DNA from: Sphingobacteriales bacterium
GTDB lineage: Bacteria; Bacteroidota; Bacteroidia; Chitinophagales; Chitinophagaceae
DNA: 39,433 nt
Direction: 5' to 3'
NCBI GenBank assembly: GCA_004295245.1
Contig: REAR01000086.1
Span: forward strand, 1 to 39,433
The notes beneath the pieces were generated by a model. It was not told the origin of the DNA, did no database searches, and was given only the letters and a program-made list of their open reading frames with translations. A program made the translations under genes and the position numbers. Each line of letters opens with the position of its first letter. Positions within the stretch are counted from its first letter, which is position 1. Below, in pieces: positions 8,648-20,983 of the stretch.

Positions 8648-11600
8648 CTATTTAAAACATCGGGTTATTTTTTGTTGTGGTTTATTATGCATGCTAAATA
8701 TGGCTTGTAATAATAGCGGCGCAACTGCAGATGCTAACGCACTGTTTACTTTGATGGATAATACAGGCATTGGGTTTACCAATACAATTACCAATACCAA
8801 AGACTTTAATATTTTCAGCTACCGAAATTTTTATAATGGAGGCGGCACCGCAATTGGCGACATTAATAATGATGGCCTGGCAGATGTTTTTTTTACAGCC
8901 AATATGAGCAGTAATAAACTATATGTAAACAAAGGCAACTGGCAGTTTGAAGATGTTTCTGAAAAAGCAGGTATTACTGAAACTAATAAATGGAGCACGG
9001 GTGTTGTAATGGTTGATATTAATAATGATGGCTGGTTAGATATTTATGTTTGTAATGCAGGCTTTCAAAAAGACATGCCGCAAGAAAATGCATTGTTTAT
9101 TAATAACCACGATTTGACGTTTACAGATAAAGCGAAAGAATATGGGCTGGCTGATGCCGGCTATACCACTCATGCCGCTTTTTTTGATTATGATATGGAT
9201 GGCGATCTGGATTGCTATATTCTTAACAACAGTTTTATACCGGTTAATACATTAAACTATTCTAACAAAAGAGAACTGCGTGCAGAAGACTGGCCAGTAG
9301 CTGATTTTTTAAAGGGTGGCGGAGACCACCTGATGCGGAATGATGGCGGCACATTTACCGATGTAAGTAAAGCTGCTGGTATTTATGGTAGCCTGATTGG
9401 TTTTGGGCTAGGAGTAACTGTTGGTGATGTAAATAATGACGGCTATCCGGATATTTATGTGAGCAACGATTTTTTTGAGAGAGATTATTTGTATATAAAT
9501 CAAAAAAACGGAACGTTTACCGAAGAGCTGGAGCAACGCATGCAACACATCAGTCATTCTTCTATGGGTGCAGATATGGCCGATATAAATAACGATGGCC
9601 ACCCCGATATTTTTGTAACAGAAATGCTGCCAGGAGATGATTACAGGCTTAAAACCACCACCTCCTTTGAAAGTGTGGATATACAACGCCTGAAAGTGAA
9701 GTCGGGTTTTTATAACCAGTTTATGCAAAACACCCTGCAGATAAACAACCAGAACGGAGAATTTGTAGAGACGGCTTTTTACAGCGGAGTAGCCGCTACA
9801 GACTGGAGTTGGGGTGGGTTAATTTTTGATGCTGATAATGATGGACAGAATGATTTATACGTGTGTAACGGCATTAGTAATGATGTAACCGATCAGGATT
9901 TTATTGACTTTTTTGCAAACGATGTGGTGCAAAAAATGGTAATGACCGGAGAGAAGGAAGAGATAGAAAATATTATTCAGAAAATGCCTTCTCAAAAAAT
10001 TGCCAACCGCGTTTTTAGAAACAAAGGTGGTTTGCAATTTGAAGATGTTGGTAAAGCATGGGGCTTTTCAACGCCATCGTTTTCTAATGGAGCCGCTTAC
10101 GGAGATTTGGATAATGATGGAGACCTGGATCTGGTGGTGAATAATCTTAACCAGCAATCTTTTATCTATAAAAACAACAGCCGGGAAAAAAATAATAACA
10201 ACTACATTGGCTTTTCTTTAAAAGGCAGCGCTGCTAATACATTGGCTATTGGTAGTATGGTAAAAATATATGTTGGTAACCAGGTTTTAAATCGTGAGTT
10301 AATACCTACCCGCGGCTTTCAATCGTCAATAGATTATAAAATTATTGTGGGGCTGGGTAAACAGTTTGTAGATTCTGTAGTAATTGTATGGCCCAATAAA
10401 ACTTATACCAGCATACAAAAGCCCGCCATTAATAAAGTTAATATTATTGCACAGCCGCCAGATGCAAAGCCTTATAATTTTACTGGCACACCAATAACAA
10501 CTTTACTATCTGTAAGTACAACAACTTTTGACAAGCATACAGAGGATGATTTTATAGATTCTTATTACGATAGAAATATTCCTATGATGCTGAGCCACGA
10601 AGGACCAGCAATAGCCGTATCAGATGTAAATAAAGATGGGCTGGACGATATTTTTATTGGCGGCGCCAGTCGGCAGGCTGCACAGCTATACTTGCAAACA
10701 GCTACTGGTTTTTTAAAGAAAACAATACCCGCTTTTGATACCAATGCTATTGCAGAAGATGTAGCGGCTGCTTTTTTTGATTGTGATGGCGACGGCGATT
10801 TGGATTTAATAACAGGTAGTGGTGGTAATAACAGAGATAGTGGCAGTGCAGAGTTGCAAAACCATTTATACCGTAACGATGGCAAAGCAAATTTTACTGA
10901 AATAGTAAGTGCTTTACCACACACTACTGCAAATACTAGTGTAATAGCCCCACATGATTTTGATGGCGATGGCGATATAGATGTTTTTATAGGTAGCAGA
11001 AGTTTTCCGCTTAATTACGGGCCCACGCCGCTTAGTTTTATTTGGGTAAACAATGGTAAAGGAAATTTTTCTGAGCTGGCTGCTGCCAATTATACAGCAT
11101 TACGTACTGTGGGTTTAGTAACCAGTGCCACCTGGGCCGATATAAATGGAGATGCTATAAAAGAGTTGATTGTTGTGGGAGAATGGATGGCCCCCCAAAT
11201 TTTTACGTATAAAAATAATCAGTTTGTAGCCTTAACAACAGGTTTAGAAAATTTACAAGGCTGGTGGCAAGCTGTAGCAGCCGCCGATTTGGATGGCGAT
11301 GGCGATACCGATTTTGTATTGGGTAATATGGGCGAGAATACTTATCTGCAACCCAATGCCACTAACCCTGTAAAAATGTGGATGAATGATTTTGATGGTA
11401 ACGGGGCACCAGAAAAAATCATCAGCCGTACTATTGATGGGCAGGATATGCCTGTATTTTTGAAAAGAGATTTAACAGAGCAGGTGGTATCGTTAAAAAA
11501 AGAAAACCTGAAGCATGTAGATTTTGCAAAAAAACCAATTCAACAATTGTTTAACGCCGCCGCTATGAAAAATGTGCAGGTAAAAACATTTAATTACAAT

Positions 11601-11972
11601 AGCAGTTGTATTGCAATTAATAATGGAAAGGGTGGGTTTACTGTAACTCCATTACCTGTAATGGTGCAGTTATCCAGTGTAAATGCTATAAAAATTGCAG
11701 ATGTAAATAACGATGGCAAACCAGATATTGTAGCGGGTGGTAATAAGTTAAGCTGGTTGCCGCAGTTTTGTCGGTTAGATGCTAGCTTAGGCCATGTATT
11801 AATTAATAAAGGCAGTAATAATTTTGAGTGGCTGCCCAACCAGCAAAGCGGTTTACAACTGCGTGGAGAAATAAAGCATATTGAACTGGTAAAACGTTCA
11901 AGAAATAATGCACTCTTATTTGTGCGTAATAATGAAGTGCCGGTTATGTACCAGTTGCAATTAAAAAAATAG
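8592..11972 (+). CDS. FG-GAP/VCBS-repeat lipoprotein with ASPIC/UnbV domain
   Basis: This protein has up to 1126 residues. A lipoprotein signal is visible (VIFCCGLLCMLNMA-C, Cys39). Many DxNxDGxxD calcium-binding loops of FG-GAP/VCBS beta-propellers follow (DINNDGLADV, DINNDGWLDI, DVNNDGYPDI). An ASPIC/UnbV-type domain lies at about residues 535-620 (IGFSLKGSAANTLAIG, RGFQSS, VVIVWPN), then more FG-GAP repeats. Such proteins are common beside SusCD systems and are thought to act at the cell surface, but their substrate is not established. The only in-frame starts (8592, 8595 and a TTG at 8604) all lie inside a palindromic repeat, so the first ~18 residues are repeat-encoded. A LacI-type operator lies just upstream. 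Confidence 0.88.
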   Translation: MMNGLRRNNATPELPKLVSYLKHRVIFCCGLLCMLNMACNNSGATADANALFTLMDNTGIGFTNTITNTKDFNIFSYRNFYNGGGTAIGDINNDGLADVFFTANMSSNKLYVNKGNWQFEDVSEKAGITETNKWSTGVVMVDINNDGWLDIYVCNAGFQKDMPQENALFINNHDLTFTDKAKEYGLADAGYTTHAAFFDYDMDGDLDCYILNNSFIPVNTLNYSNKRELRAEDWPVADFLKGGGDHLMRNDGGTFTDVSKAAGIYGSLIGFGLGVTVGDVNNDGYPDIYVSNDFFERDYLYINQKNGTFTEELEQRMQHISHSSMGADMADINNDGHPDIFVTEMLPGDDYRLKTTTSFESVDIQRLKVKSGFYNQFMQNTLQINNQNGEFVETAFYSGVAATDWSWGGLIFDADNDGQNDLYVCNGISNDVTDQDFIDFFANDVVQKMVMTGEKEEIENIIQKMPSQKIANRVFRNKGGLQFEDVGKAWGFSTPSFSNGAAYGDLDNDGDLDLVVNNLNQQSFIYKNNSREKNNNNYIGFSLKGSAANTLAIGSMVKIYVGNQVLNRELIPTRGFQSSIDYKIIVGLGKQFVDSVVIVWPNKTYTSIQKPAINKVNIIAQPPDAKPYNFTGTPITTLLSVSTTTFDKHTEDDFIDSYYDRNIPMMLSHEGPAIAVSDVNKDGLDDIFIGGASRQAAQLYLQTATGFLKKTIPAFDTNAIAEDVAAAFFDCDGDGDLDLITGSGGNNRDSGSAELQNHLYRNDGKANFTEIVSALPHTTANTSVIAPHDFDGDGDIDVFIGSRSFPLNYGPTPLSFIWVNNGKGNFSELAAANYTALRTVGLVTSATWADINGDAIKELIVVGEWMAPQIFTYKNNQFVALTTGLENLQGWWQAVAAADLDGDGDTDFVLGNMGENTYLQPNATNPVKMWMNDFDGNGAPEKIISRTIDGQDMPVFLKRDLTEQVVSLKKENLKHVDFAKKPIQQLFNAAAMKNVQVKTFNYNSSCIAINNGKGGFTVTPLPVMVQLSSVNAIKIADVNNDGKPDIVAGGNKLSWLPQFCRLDASLGHVLINKGSNNFEWLPNQQSGLQLRGEIKHIELVKRSRNNALLFVRNNEVPVMYQLQLKK

Positions 11973-11978
11973 TTTTTT

Positions 11979-12084
11979 GTTGCCAGCAGCAGTACTGCTA
12001 TTAAACATCGTTGCGTCGCACACTTGTACTGCAGTTGCAGTGTGCGACGCAACAGTGCCCGGTTAATGCACCACTGCTGGTAAC
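11979..12084. repeat. Palindromic intergenic element, copy 3 (best complete copy)
   Basis: This compact copy defines the family. The outer arms GTTGCCAGCAG (11979-11989) and CTGCTGGTAAC (12074-12084) match at 10 of 11 positions. The inner arms GTTGCGTCGCACACT (12010-12024) and its exact complement (12039-12053) form a perfect 15-bp stem around a 14-nt loop. It fills the space between two paralogous genes and would fold into a long hairpin in RNA. Confidence 0.9.
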
Positions 12085-12103
12085 CCAATATTGAAATTCT
12101 AAA

Positions 12104-15100
12104 ATGAGGCATTTAAAAAATTATTTGGGCTGTTTATTATTGTTAGTGTGGCTGGTTGGGTGTAAGCAACCGCCTGCAGTGCCGGTATTGTTTGAAGTAT
12201 TGGAAAGCAGCACTACAGGCATCAACTTTACCAACAAGCTTAGCCCCACACCATCTTTTAACATGTTTAAGTACATGTATTTTTATAATGGTGCCGGTAT
12301 TGGTGCCGCCGATTTTAATAAAGATGGTTTACCCGATTTATTTTTTGCGGCCAACCAGAGTGCTAATAAATTATACCTGAATGATGGAGCATTGCATTTT
12401 AAAGATATTACTGAAACAAGCGGTATAACAAACGATGGCGGATGGAGTACCGGTGTTTCTATAATAGATATTAATAACGATGGCTTGCTTGATATTTATG
12501 TTTGCCGCGTTGGAAATTTTCAGCAACTGCAAAGTAAAAATCAATTGTGGGTATGCACGGGTATTACAAAAGATAGTATTCCGCAATTTAAAGAAGCAGC
12601 TGCTGAATATGGCCTTGCATTTTCAGGCTTTAGTACACAGGCTGCTTTTTTAGATTATGATTTGGATGGAGACCTGGATATGTACTTGCTGAACCACTCA
12701 CTTCGCTTTAACGGAACTTTTGAGCCAAGAGCTGCTTATGCCAATACATATGACTCGCTGGCTGGCGACCGCTTTTATAGAAATGATGGTAATACGTTTA
12801 CAGATATTACCCGCAAGGTGGGTATTAACAGCTCAATAATTGGTTATGGCCTGGGTATTTGTGTAGCCGATATTAATTTAGATGGCTACCCTGATATTTA
12901 TATTGGCAACGATTTTCATGAAAACGATTATCTCTATATTAATCAACGTAACGGCAGTTTTAAAGATGAGTTAACCAATGCGATGATGCATACCAGCCAG
13001 TTTTCAATGGGTGTGGATGTGGCAGATGTTAACAATGATGCGCAACCAGAAATTATTTCTATGGACATGTTGCCGGAAGACCCATATATATTGAAACGGA
13101 GTTTAGGCGAAGATGCTTTTGATATTTTTAGTTTTAAAATACGGCATGGATATAATTACCAGTATGCACGCAATACCTTGCAATACAATAATGGTAATGG
13201 GTTGTTTAGTGAGCTGGGTTTGTATGCCGGCGTATATGCAACCGACTGGAGCTGGGCACCGCTGTGGTTAGACTTTGACAACGATGGTCTGAAAGATTTG
13301 TTTATTTCTAATGGCATACCTAAGCGGCTGAACGATATTGATTATGTAAACTACGCTTCTAATGATGAGCTGCAACAAAAAATAAGAGAAAATAAATTAC
13401 AGGATAATGATTTTGCATTAATTGAAAAATTTCCGCAGATAAAACTGCGGAATAAGTTTTTTATCAATACCGGTAATTTAAAATTTAGTGATGCGGCAGC
13501 ATCTATAAAAAACGATAAAGAAACCTTTTCAAACGGTACGGTGGCGGCAGATTTTGATAATGATGGCGACATTGATATTGTTGTAAATAATATTGATGAC
13601 CCCGTTTTAGTATATAAAAATAATAGTAGCAGCAATACCTCAAAAGAGTTTATAAAACTGCAGCTAAAAGGTACAGCAGCAAATACACAGGCGTTGGGTG
13701 CTAAAGTGGTGGCATATACAAAAGCTGGTATCAGAACTTATGAAAAATGGCCCGTGCACGGTTTTCAATCTTCTATGGAAGCGCCGGTACATATTGGTGT
13801 AAAAAATACCTTGGTAGATTCTATATTGGTGATATGGCCCGATAACAGTTACGAGAAATTGCAGCCTGCTGCAGGTTTGGTAACCAATGTGGCGTATAAA
13901 AGCAATTTACCGGTGTTTAATTATACACGTCTCCAAAAACCAATTGAAGCAACAAATGCATTCAGCATTAGTAATACAACCGGGTTAAATTATTTGCATA
14001 CCGAAAACGATTTTGTAGAGTTTGATCGGGAGCAGCTATTGCCTTTTATGCTATCTAAAGAAGGACCTGGCGTTGCAGTGGCAGATATTAATCATGATGG
14101 GTTGGAAGATGTATTTATCGGCTCATCAAAAACATATAAACCCGCAGTCTTTTTACAAACCAGTAATGGCAGCTTTATAAAATCAATACAACCATCGCTT
14201 CAAGCAGATAGTATGTATGAAGAAGTAAGCGCTTGCTGGGCCGATGTAAATAATGATACACATCCTGATTTAATTGTTGCCAGCGGTGGTAATGAATATT
14301 ATGGAAAAGATGAGCACATGATGCCCCGCCTTTTTTTAAATGATGGTAAAGGCAATCTTTCTTTAAAGCAAGCGGCTTTTACTAATTTTTATTTAACTGC
14401 CAGCACAGTTGCTGCGCAGGATATTAACGGCGATGGTAAAATTGATTTATTTATTGGTGCCCGTTCCGTGCCTTGGAAGTATGGAGAACTGCCGCATTCC
14501 TATTTCTTACTAAATGATGGGCAAGGAAATTTTAAAGATGCCACAGCTACACTGTGTAAAGAACAGGAAATACATGGCTTTGTAAAAAACGCTCAATGGG
14601 CCGATTTGGATAAAGATGGGGATGCTGATTTGTTACTGGCTTTAGAGTGGGATGGTATTGTAGCCTATATTAATAATAAGGGTAGGTTTGCCCGCAAACA
14701 ACTTACTGCCGAAAGTGGGTGGTGGAATTTTGCAACTCCCTTTGATATAGATAATGACGGCGATCTTGATATTATTGCCGGCAACTTAGGTTTAAACAGC
14801 AGATTACAAGCCAGCAAAGAACAACCGGTGCATTTATATGTGAACGATTTTGATGGAAATGGTACTAAAGAACAGGTGCTAACTTATTTTCTTAATAACC
14901 GGGAACTTCCATTTGCTAACAAAGCAGAATTAGAAAAGCAGTTGCCCATTTTAAAAAAGAAATACCTGTATGCAGAAGACTTTGCTAAAGCCAGTTTAAA
15001 AGATATGTTTGGCAGCAATAAGTTAAACGAAGCTGAACTGCTTACCGCTAATTATTTTGCCAATACTATTTTTATAAACAATGGTAAAATGAATTACACA

Positions 15101-15418
15101 GCCGTTGCCATGCCGTGGCAGGCACAATTAACCTCATTAAAAGACGCAGTAATAATAAATGCTAATAACGATGCACTACCAGATATTTTAATTGCCGGAA
15201 ATTTTTATGAGAATAATATACAAATGGGCCGTTACGATGCCAGCTATGGTAACGTACTTATTAATAAAGGCAATGCCCAGTTTACCTGTGTGCCGCTAAA
15301 TGGTATGCTTGTTAAAGGGCAGGTACGGCATATACAGCCCATTATGGTTGGAGGCAAACCAAACTGGTTATTGGTGCGTAATAACGATAGCAGCTTACTG
15401 CTGCAGCAAAGCCATTAG
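12104..15418 (+). CDS. FG-GAP/VCBS-repeat lipoprotein with ASPIC/UnbV domain, paralogue
   Basis: This 1104-residue protein has a standard lipoprotein signal (CLLLLVWLVG-C, Cys20). It has the same architecture as the preceding gene: FG-GAP calcium loops (DFNKDGLPDL, DINNDGLLDI, DINLDGYPDI), an ASPIC/UnbV-type block at about residues 512-600 (IKLQLKGTAANTQALG, HGFQSS), then further repeats. Both share the internal phrases GVYATDWSW/GVAATDWSW and LPFMLSKEGP/IPMMLSHEGP, so they arose by duplication. A palindromic element separates them, so co-transcription is uncertain. Its likely place is the outer-membrane surface, in glycan or protein binding; the partner is unknown. Confidence 0.9.
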   Translation: MRHLKNYLGCLLLLVWLVGCKQPPAVPVLFEVLESSTTGINFTNKLSPTPSFNMFKYMYFYNGAGIGAADFNKDGLPDLFFAANQSANKLYLNDGALHFKDITETSGITNDGGWSTGVSIIDINNDGLLDIYVCRVGNFQQLQSKNQLWVCTGITKDSIPQFKEAAAEYGLAFSGFSTQAAFLDYDLDGDLDMYLLNHSLRFNGTFEPRAAYANTYDSLAGDRFYRNDGNTFTDITRKVGINSSIIGYGLGICVADINLDGYPDIYIGNDFHENDYLYINQRNGSFKDELTNAMMHTSQFSMGVDVADVNNDAQPEIISMDMLPEDPYILKRSLGEDAFDIFSFKIRHGYNYQYARNTLQYNNGNGLFSELGLYAGVYATDWSWAPLWLDFDNDGLKDLFISNGIPKRLNDIDYVNYASNDELQQKIRENKLQDNDFALIEKFPQIKLRNKFFINTGNLKFSDAAASIKNDKETFSNGTVAADFDNDGDIDIVVNNIDDPVLVYKNNSSSNTSKEFIKLQLKGTAANTQALGAKVVAYTKAGIRTYEKWPVHGFQSSMEAPVHIGVKNTLVDSILVIWPDNSYEKLQPAAGLVTNVAYKSNLPVFNYTRLQKPIEATNAFSISNTTGLNYLHTENDFVEFDREQLLPFMLSKEGPGVAVADINHDGLEDVFIGSSKTYKPAVFLQTSNGSFIKSIQPSLQADSMYEEVSACWADVNNDTHPDLIVASGGNEYYGKDEHMMPRLFLNDGKGNLSLKQAAFTNFYLTASTVAAQDINGDGKIDLFIGARSVPWKYGELPHSYFLLNDGQGNFKDATATLCKEQEIHGFVKNAQWADLDKDGDADLLLALEWDGIVAYINNKGRFARKQLTAESGWWNFATPFDIDNDGDLDIIAGNLGLNSRLQASKEQPVHLYVNDFDGNGTKEQVLTYFLNNRELPFANKAELEKQLPILKKKYLYAEDFAKASLKDMFGSNKLNEAELLTANYFANTIFINNGKMNYTAVAMPWQAQLTSLKDAVIINANNDALPDILIAGNFYENNIQMGRYDASYGNVLINKGNAQFTCVPLNGMLVKGQVRHIQPIMVGGKPNWLLVRNNDSSLLLQQSH

Positions 15419-15423
15419 TTATA

Positions 15424-15523
15424 AGCCAGCTGTGTAACTACATTCAACATCGTTGTGTCACTCACTGCAGCAGCAGTATGAAATTGTGCAAATAAAGCAT
15501 AGCAGCATTACTGCTGGTAACAA
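15424..15523. repeat. Palindromic intergenic element, degenerate copy 4
   Basis: The left edge (AGCCAGC) and a decayed left core (CATCGTTGTGTCACTCACTG from 15449) are present, and the right edge CTGCTGGTAACAA (15511-15523) is intact. The right core is no longer recognisable. The element lies between convergent genes. Confidence 0.55.
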
Positions 15524-15527
15524 TAAA

Positions 15528-17838
<2,311 letters not shown>

Positions 17839-17993
17839 AAAAAATTTCCGCAAAAAAAAGATGTATCTCAGAACCAAAAAATAGTCAACAAAATTTTTCC
17901 ATCTGGTTTTTTTGGCAAAGATTTGTGTACTTATTACACATCGACAACGATGTAGTTGCCTTATACTTCAATCAAAACTTAAAAACGATTGTT
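17839..17993 (+). promoter_or_regulatory. Upstream region of the first susC
   Basis: This is AT-rich leader sequence with A- and T-runs. The closest match to the Bacteroidota -7 element TAnnTTTG is AAGATTTG near 17918, without a convincing -33 TTTG. No operator palindrome was seen. It must hold the promoter of the susCDEF operon, but I cannot place it firmly. Confidence 0.35.
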
Positions 17994-20963
17994 ATGCTGA
18001 TGAGAAAGTTATTGCAGCGAATGCTCAGTTTTGTGCTGTGCTTTTCATTGCTTCTTCCCGCTGCGTTTTCACAAACAAAAATTATTACCGGTAAAATTAC
18101 CGATGGCAAAGACGGCGCACCTGTAGCTGGGGCCACGGTTACACCCAAGGGTAAAACTACCGGCATTGCTACCGATGCGGCGGGTGATTTTAAAATTACA
18201 GTAGCCAATGATGTTACTGTTTTAGTAGTTACCTCTGTTGGTTACAGTCGCCAGGAAGTTACAATAGCCGGTACCACAGTAAATGTTGTATTAGCCGCCA
18301 GTTCAAACAACTTGAACGAAGTAGTGGTGGTAGGATATGGCACCCAGCGTAAAAAAGATTTAACAGGGGCAGTTACCTCGGTATCATCAAAAGATTTTGT
18401 AAAAGGTGCTTTACAAACACCAGAGCAGCTGATTGCTGGTAAAGTAGCTGGTGTACAAATTACTACGAATAGTGGTGCACCGGGTGCAGGCAGCCGTATC
18501 CGCATTCGCGGTGGTGCTTCTTTAAATGCCAGCAACGACCCCCTGATTGTAATTGATGGGGTACCGGTGGACAATGCAAATGTGGCTGGTGCAGTAAACC
18601 CGTTAAACCTAATTAACCCCAACGATATTGAAAACTTTACCATATTAAAAGACCCATCGGCTGCAGCCATTTATGGTTCAAGAGCTTCTAATGGGGTAAT
18701 TTTAATTACTACTAAAAAGGGTAAAAAAGGAAAAGTAAAATTGAATTTTAACTTGCAAGGCTTTTTACAGCAACCTGCTAATAAAGTAGATATTTTAAGT
18801 GCAGATGAACTGAGCACAATTGTAAAAGCAAAGGGCACTAGTTCTGATGTTTCTAAATTGGGTAGTGTAAGCACAGATTGGCAGGATGAAATTTACAAAA
18901 ATGCATTTGGGCAAGATTTAAATTTAAGTGCCAGCGGTGCGGTATTAGATGGTAAGTTGCCATTTCGTATTTCAGGTGGCTTCTTAAACCAGGATGGTAT
19001 TTTGCGCACAGATAACTTTAAGCGCCTAACCGGAGCTATTAACTTAAGCCCCCGTTTCTTAAAAGAGAAATTGAAAGTAGACCTGAATTTTAAGATTGCT
19101 AAAACAAGCAATCATTTTGCAGATGGTGGTGCAATTGGTAATGCTGTTTCTTTTGACCCAACAAAACCAGTACGCTCTACCAGCAACCGTTATGGTGGTT
19201 ATTGGGAGTGGCTGGACCCAGATGGGTTACCTACACAATTATCTAACAGAAACCCTGTTGGTTTATTAAATTTCAGAGATAATAATAGCGATGTTACCCG
19301 TATGATTGGTAATATTCAATTAGACTACCAATTACCTTTTATAAAAGGCTTACGTGCTAACCTGAACCTTGGTTTTGATAAACAGGATGGTGAAGGAACT
19401 ACTAAAACCAGCGATAGTGCTGCATCTCAATACCGCAGACAAGGATCTAATAATTATTATAAGCAAGGCCGAGAAAACAAGCTGTTAGATGCTTATTTGA
19501 ATTATACAAAAGATATTAAGTCTATTAATAGTCGCATTGATGTAATGGCGGGTTATGGCTATCAAGATTTTAAATACCTTGATTATTTCTATGCAGATTA
19601 TCGTTACAATGGCGTGGATGTTGTGCCGGGCAGTACGCCTAATTTTGCAACCTCAGATGCTGGATACACCTTGATTTCTTATTATGGCCGTTTAAATTAT
19701 ACACTTGCCAATAAGTATATATTAACGGTTAATGGACGTACAGACGGTTCTTCAAGATTTGCAAAAAATAACCGTTGGGGTTTCTTTCCTTCAGCAGCAT
19801 TGGCATGGAGAGTAAGTGAGGAAGATTTTTTGAAAAATTCAAAAGTAGTATCAGACCTTAAATTCAGAGTAGGATATGGTATAACCGGGCAGCAGGATAT
19901 TGGACCTTTATATGGTTATTTAACCAGCTATTCTTTAAGTAATAACCAGGCTTTGTACCAATTTGGTAACGAGTATGTGAACTTGCTGCGCCCTGCAGCT
20001 TACGATCCGGATTTGCGTTGGGAAACGACAAAGAACCTGAACGTAGGTATTGATTTTGGTTTTATTGATAACCGCATCAGCGGTACCATTGAGGCTTTCA
20101 ATCGTAAAACAGAAGATTTGTTAAGCGTGGTGCCTATTCCGGCTTTATCAAATTTCTCAAACCAGTTATTTACCAATGTAGGTAATATAGAAAGCAGGGG
20201 TTTAGAGTTTTCTTTAAACACGGTGCCTGTGCAACGCAGAGATTTAGAATGGAACTTAGGATTTAATATTACCTATGTGAGTCCAGAGATTACCAATCTG
20301 TTGGTAAATCAAGATCCTAATTTTACCGGTATTGCAGTGGGTGGTATTGCCGGTGGTACAGGTAATACCATTCAACGCCACATTCTCGGCCAGCGTCCTT
20401 CTTCTTTTTATGTTTATCAGCAGATTTATGATGCCAACAATAAACCTATTGAAGGTTTGTATGAAGATTTGAACCGTGATGGTATTATTAATGAAAAAGA
20501 CCTTCGCATTTTTAAAAACCCAGAAGCAAATGTGTTTATTGGTATAAACAGTAGTGTTACGTACAAGAAGTTTACCGGTGGATTTGTAATGCGTGGTAGT
20601 TTTGGTAATTATAATTACAACAACTTTCAGTCTAATACAGGGGTATTGCGTGCTTTAATTAACCCATTAGGGTTTATTGCTAATGGCTCTACTAATTATT
20701 TAGAAACAGGGTTTAGCAACAATCAATATTTCTCTGATTATTATGTGCAGAATGCATCTTTCCTGCGCATGGATAATATTAGCCTTGGTTATGACATGGG
20801 TGAGGTATTTAAAAATGCCCATCTGCGCTTATCCGCCAATGTGCAGAATGCATTTATTATTACAAAGTACAAGGGATTAGATCCGGAGTTAAATGGCGGT
20901 ATTGATAATACCATTTATCCGCGTCCCCGCACATTTGTAATTGGAGCTAATTTAGATTTTTAA
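17994..20963 (+). CDS. susC: SusC/RagA-family TonB-dependent receptor
   Basis: I prefer the ATG at 17994 (or 18000) because the signal peptide MRKLLQRMLSFVLC...AFSQ begins there; the upstream in-frame extension is not signal-like. It has about 989 residues. Order: a carboxypeptidase-D-like regulatory domain (ITGKITDGKDGAPVAGATV), the SusC-typical box NLNEVVVVGYGTQRKKDLTG, a plug with IRIRGGASLNASNDPLIVIDG, and a long barrel ending in a terminal strand (FVIGANLDF). SusC forms the outer-membrane channel that imports oligosaccharides with TonB energy, capped by its SusD partner. The susD gene starts 20 bp downstream. The SusE/F and GH13 neighbours suggest alpha-glucan as substrate. Confidence 0.95.
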   Translation: MLMRKLLQRMLSFVLCFSLLLPAAFSQTKIITGKITDGKDGAPVAGATVTPKGKTTGIATDAAGDFKITVANDVTVLVVTSVGYSRQEVTIAGTTVNVVLAASSNNLNEVVVVGYGTQRKKDLTGAVTSVSSKDFVKGALQTPEQLIAGKVAGVQITTNSGAPGAGSRIRIRGGASLNASNDPLIVIDGVPVDNANVAGAVNPLNLINPNDIENFTILKDPSAAAIYGSRASNGVILITTKKGKKGKVKLNFNLQGFLQQPANKVDILSADELSTIVKAKGTSSDVSKLGSVSTDWQDEIYKNAFGQDLNLSASGAVLDGKLPFRISGGFLNQDGILRTDNFKRLTGAINLSPRFLKEKLKVDLNFKIAKTSNHFADGGAIGNAVSFDPTKPVRSTSNRYGGYWEWLDPDGLPTQLSNRNPVGLLNFRDNNSDVTRMIGNIQLDYQLPFIKGLRANLNLGFDKQDGEGTTKTSDSAASQYRRQGSNNYYKQGRENKLLDAYLNYTKDIKSINSRIDVMAGYGYQDFKYLDYFYADYRYNGVDVVPGSTPNFATSDAGYTLISYYGRLNYTLANKYILTVNGRTDGSSRFAKNNRWGFFPSAALAWRVSEEDFLKNSKVVSDLKFRVGYGITGQQDIGPLYGYLTSYSLSNNQALYQFGNEYVNLLRPAAYDPDLRWETTKNLNVGIDFGFIDNRISGTIEAFNRKTEDLLSVVPIPALSNFSNQLFTNVGNIESRGLEFSLNTVPVQRRDLEWNLGFNITYVSPEITNLLVNQDPNFTGIAVGGIAGGTGNTIQRHILGQRPSSFYVYQQIYDANNKPIEGLYEDLNRDGIINEKDLRIFKNPEANVFIGINSSVTYKKFTGGFVMRGSFGNYNYNNFQSNTGVLRALINPLGFIANGSTNYLETGFSNNQYFSDYYVQNASFLRMDNISLGYDMGEVFKNAHLRLSANVQNAFIITKYKGLDPELNGGIDNTIYPRPRTFVIGANLDF

Positions 20964-20983
20964 AATATTAAAGATTGAAACAT

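Noticed and set aside
12010-12053. The perfect palindrome as an ordinary Rho-independent terminator
   Set aside because: The stem is not followed by a T-run, and the same sequence recurs in many other positions, including between divergent genes, so repeat-family membership explains it better.
11594-12112. A 172-codon minus-strand open frame over the end of the FG-GAP gene
   Set aside because: It is composed of antisense FG-GAP sequence plus the palindromic element and has no recognisable domain.
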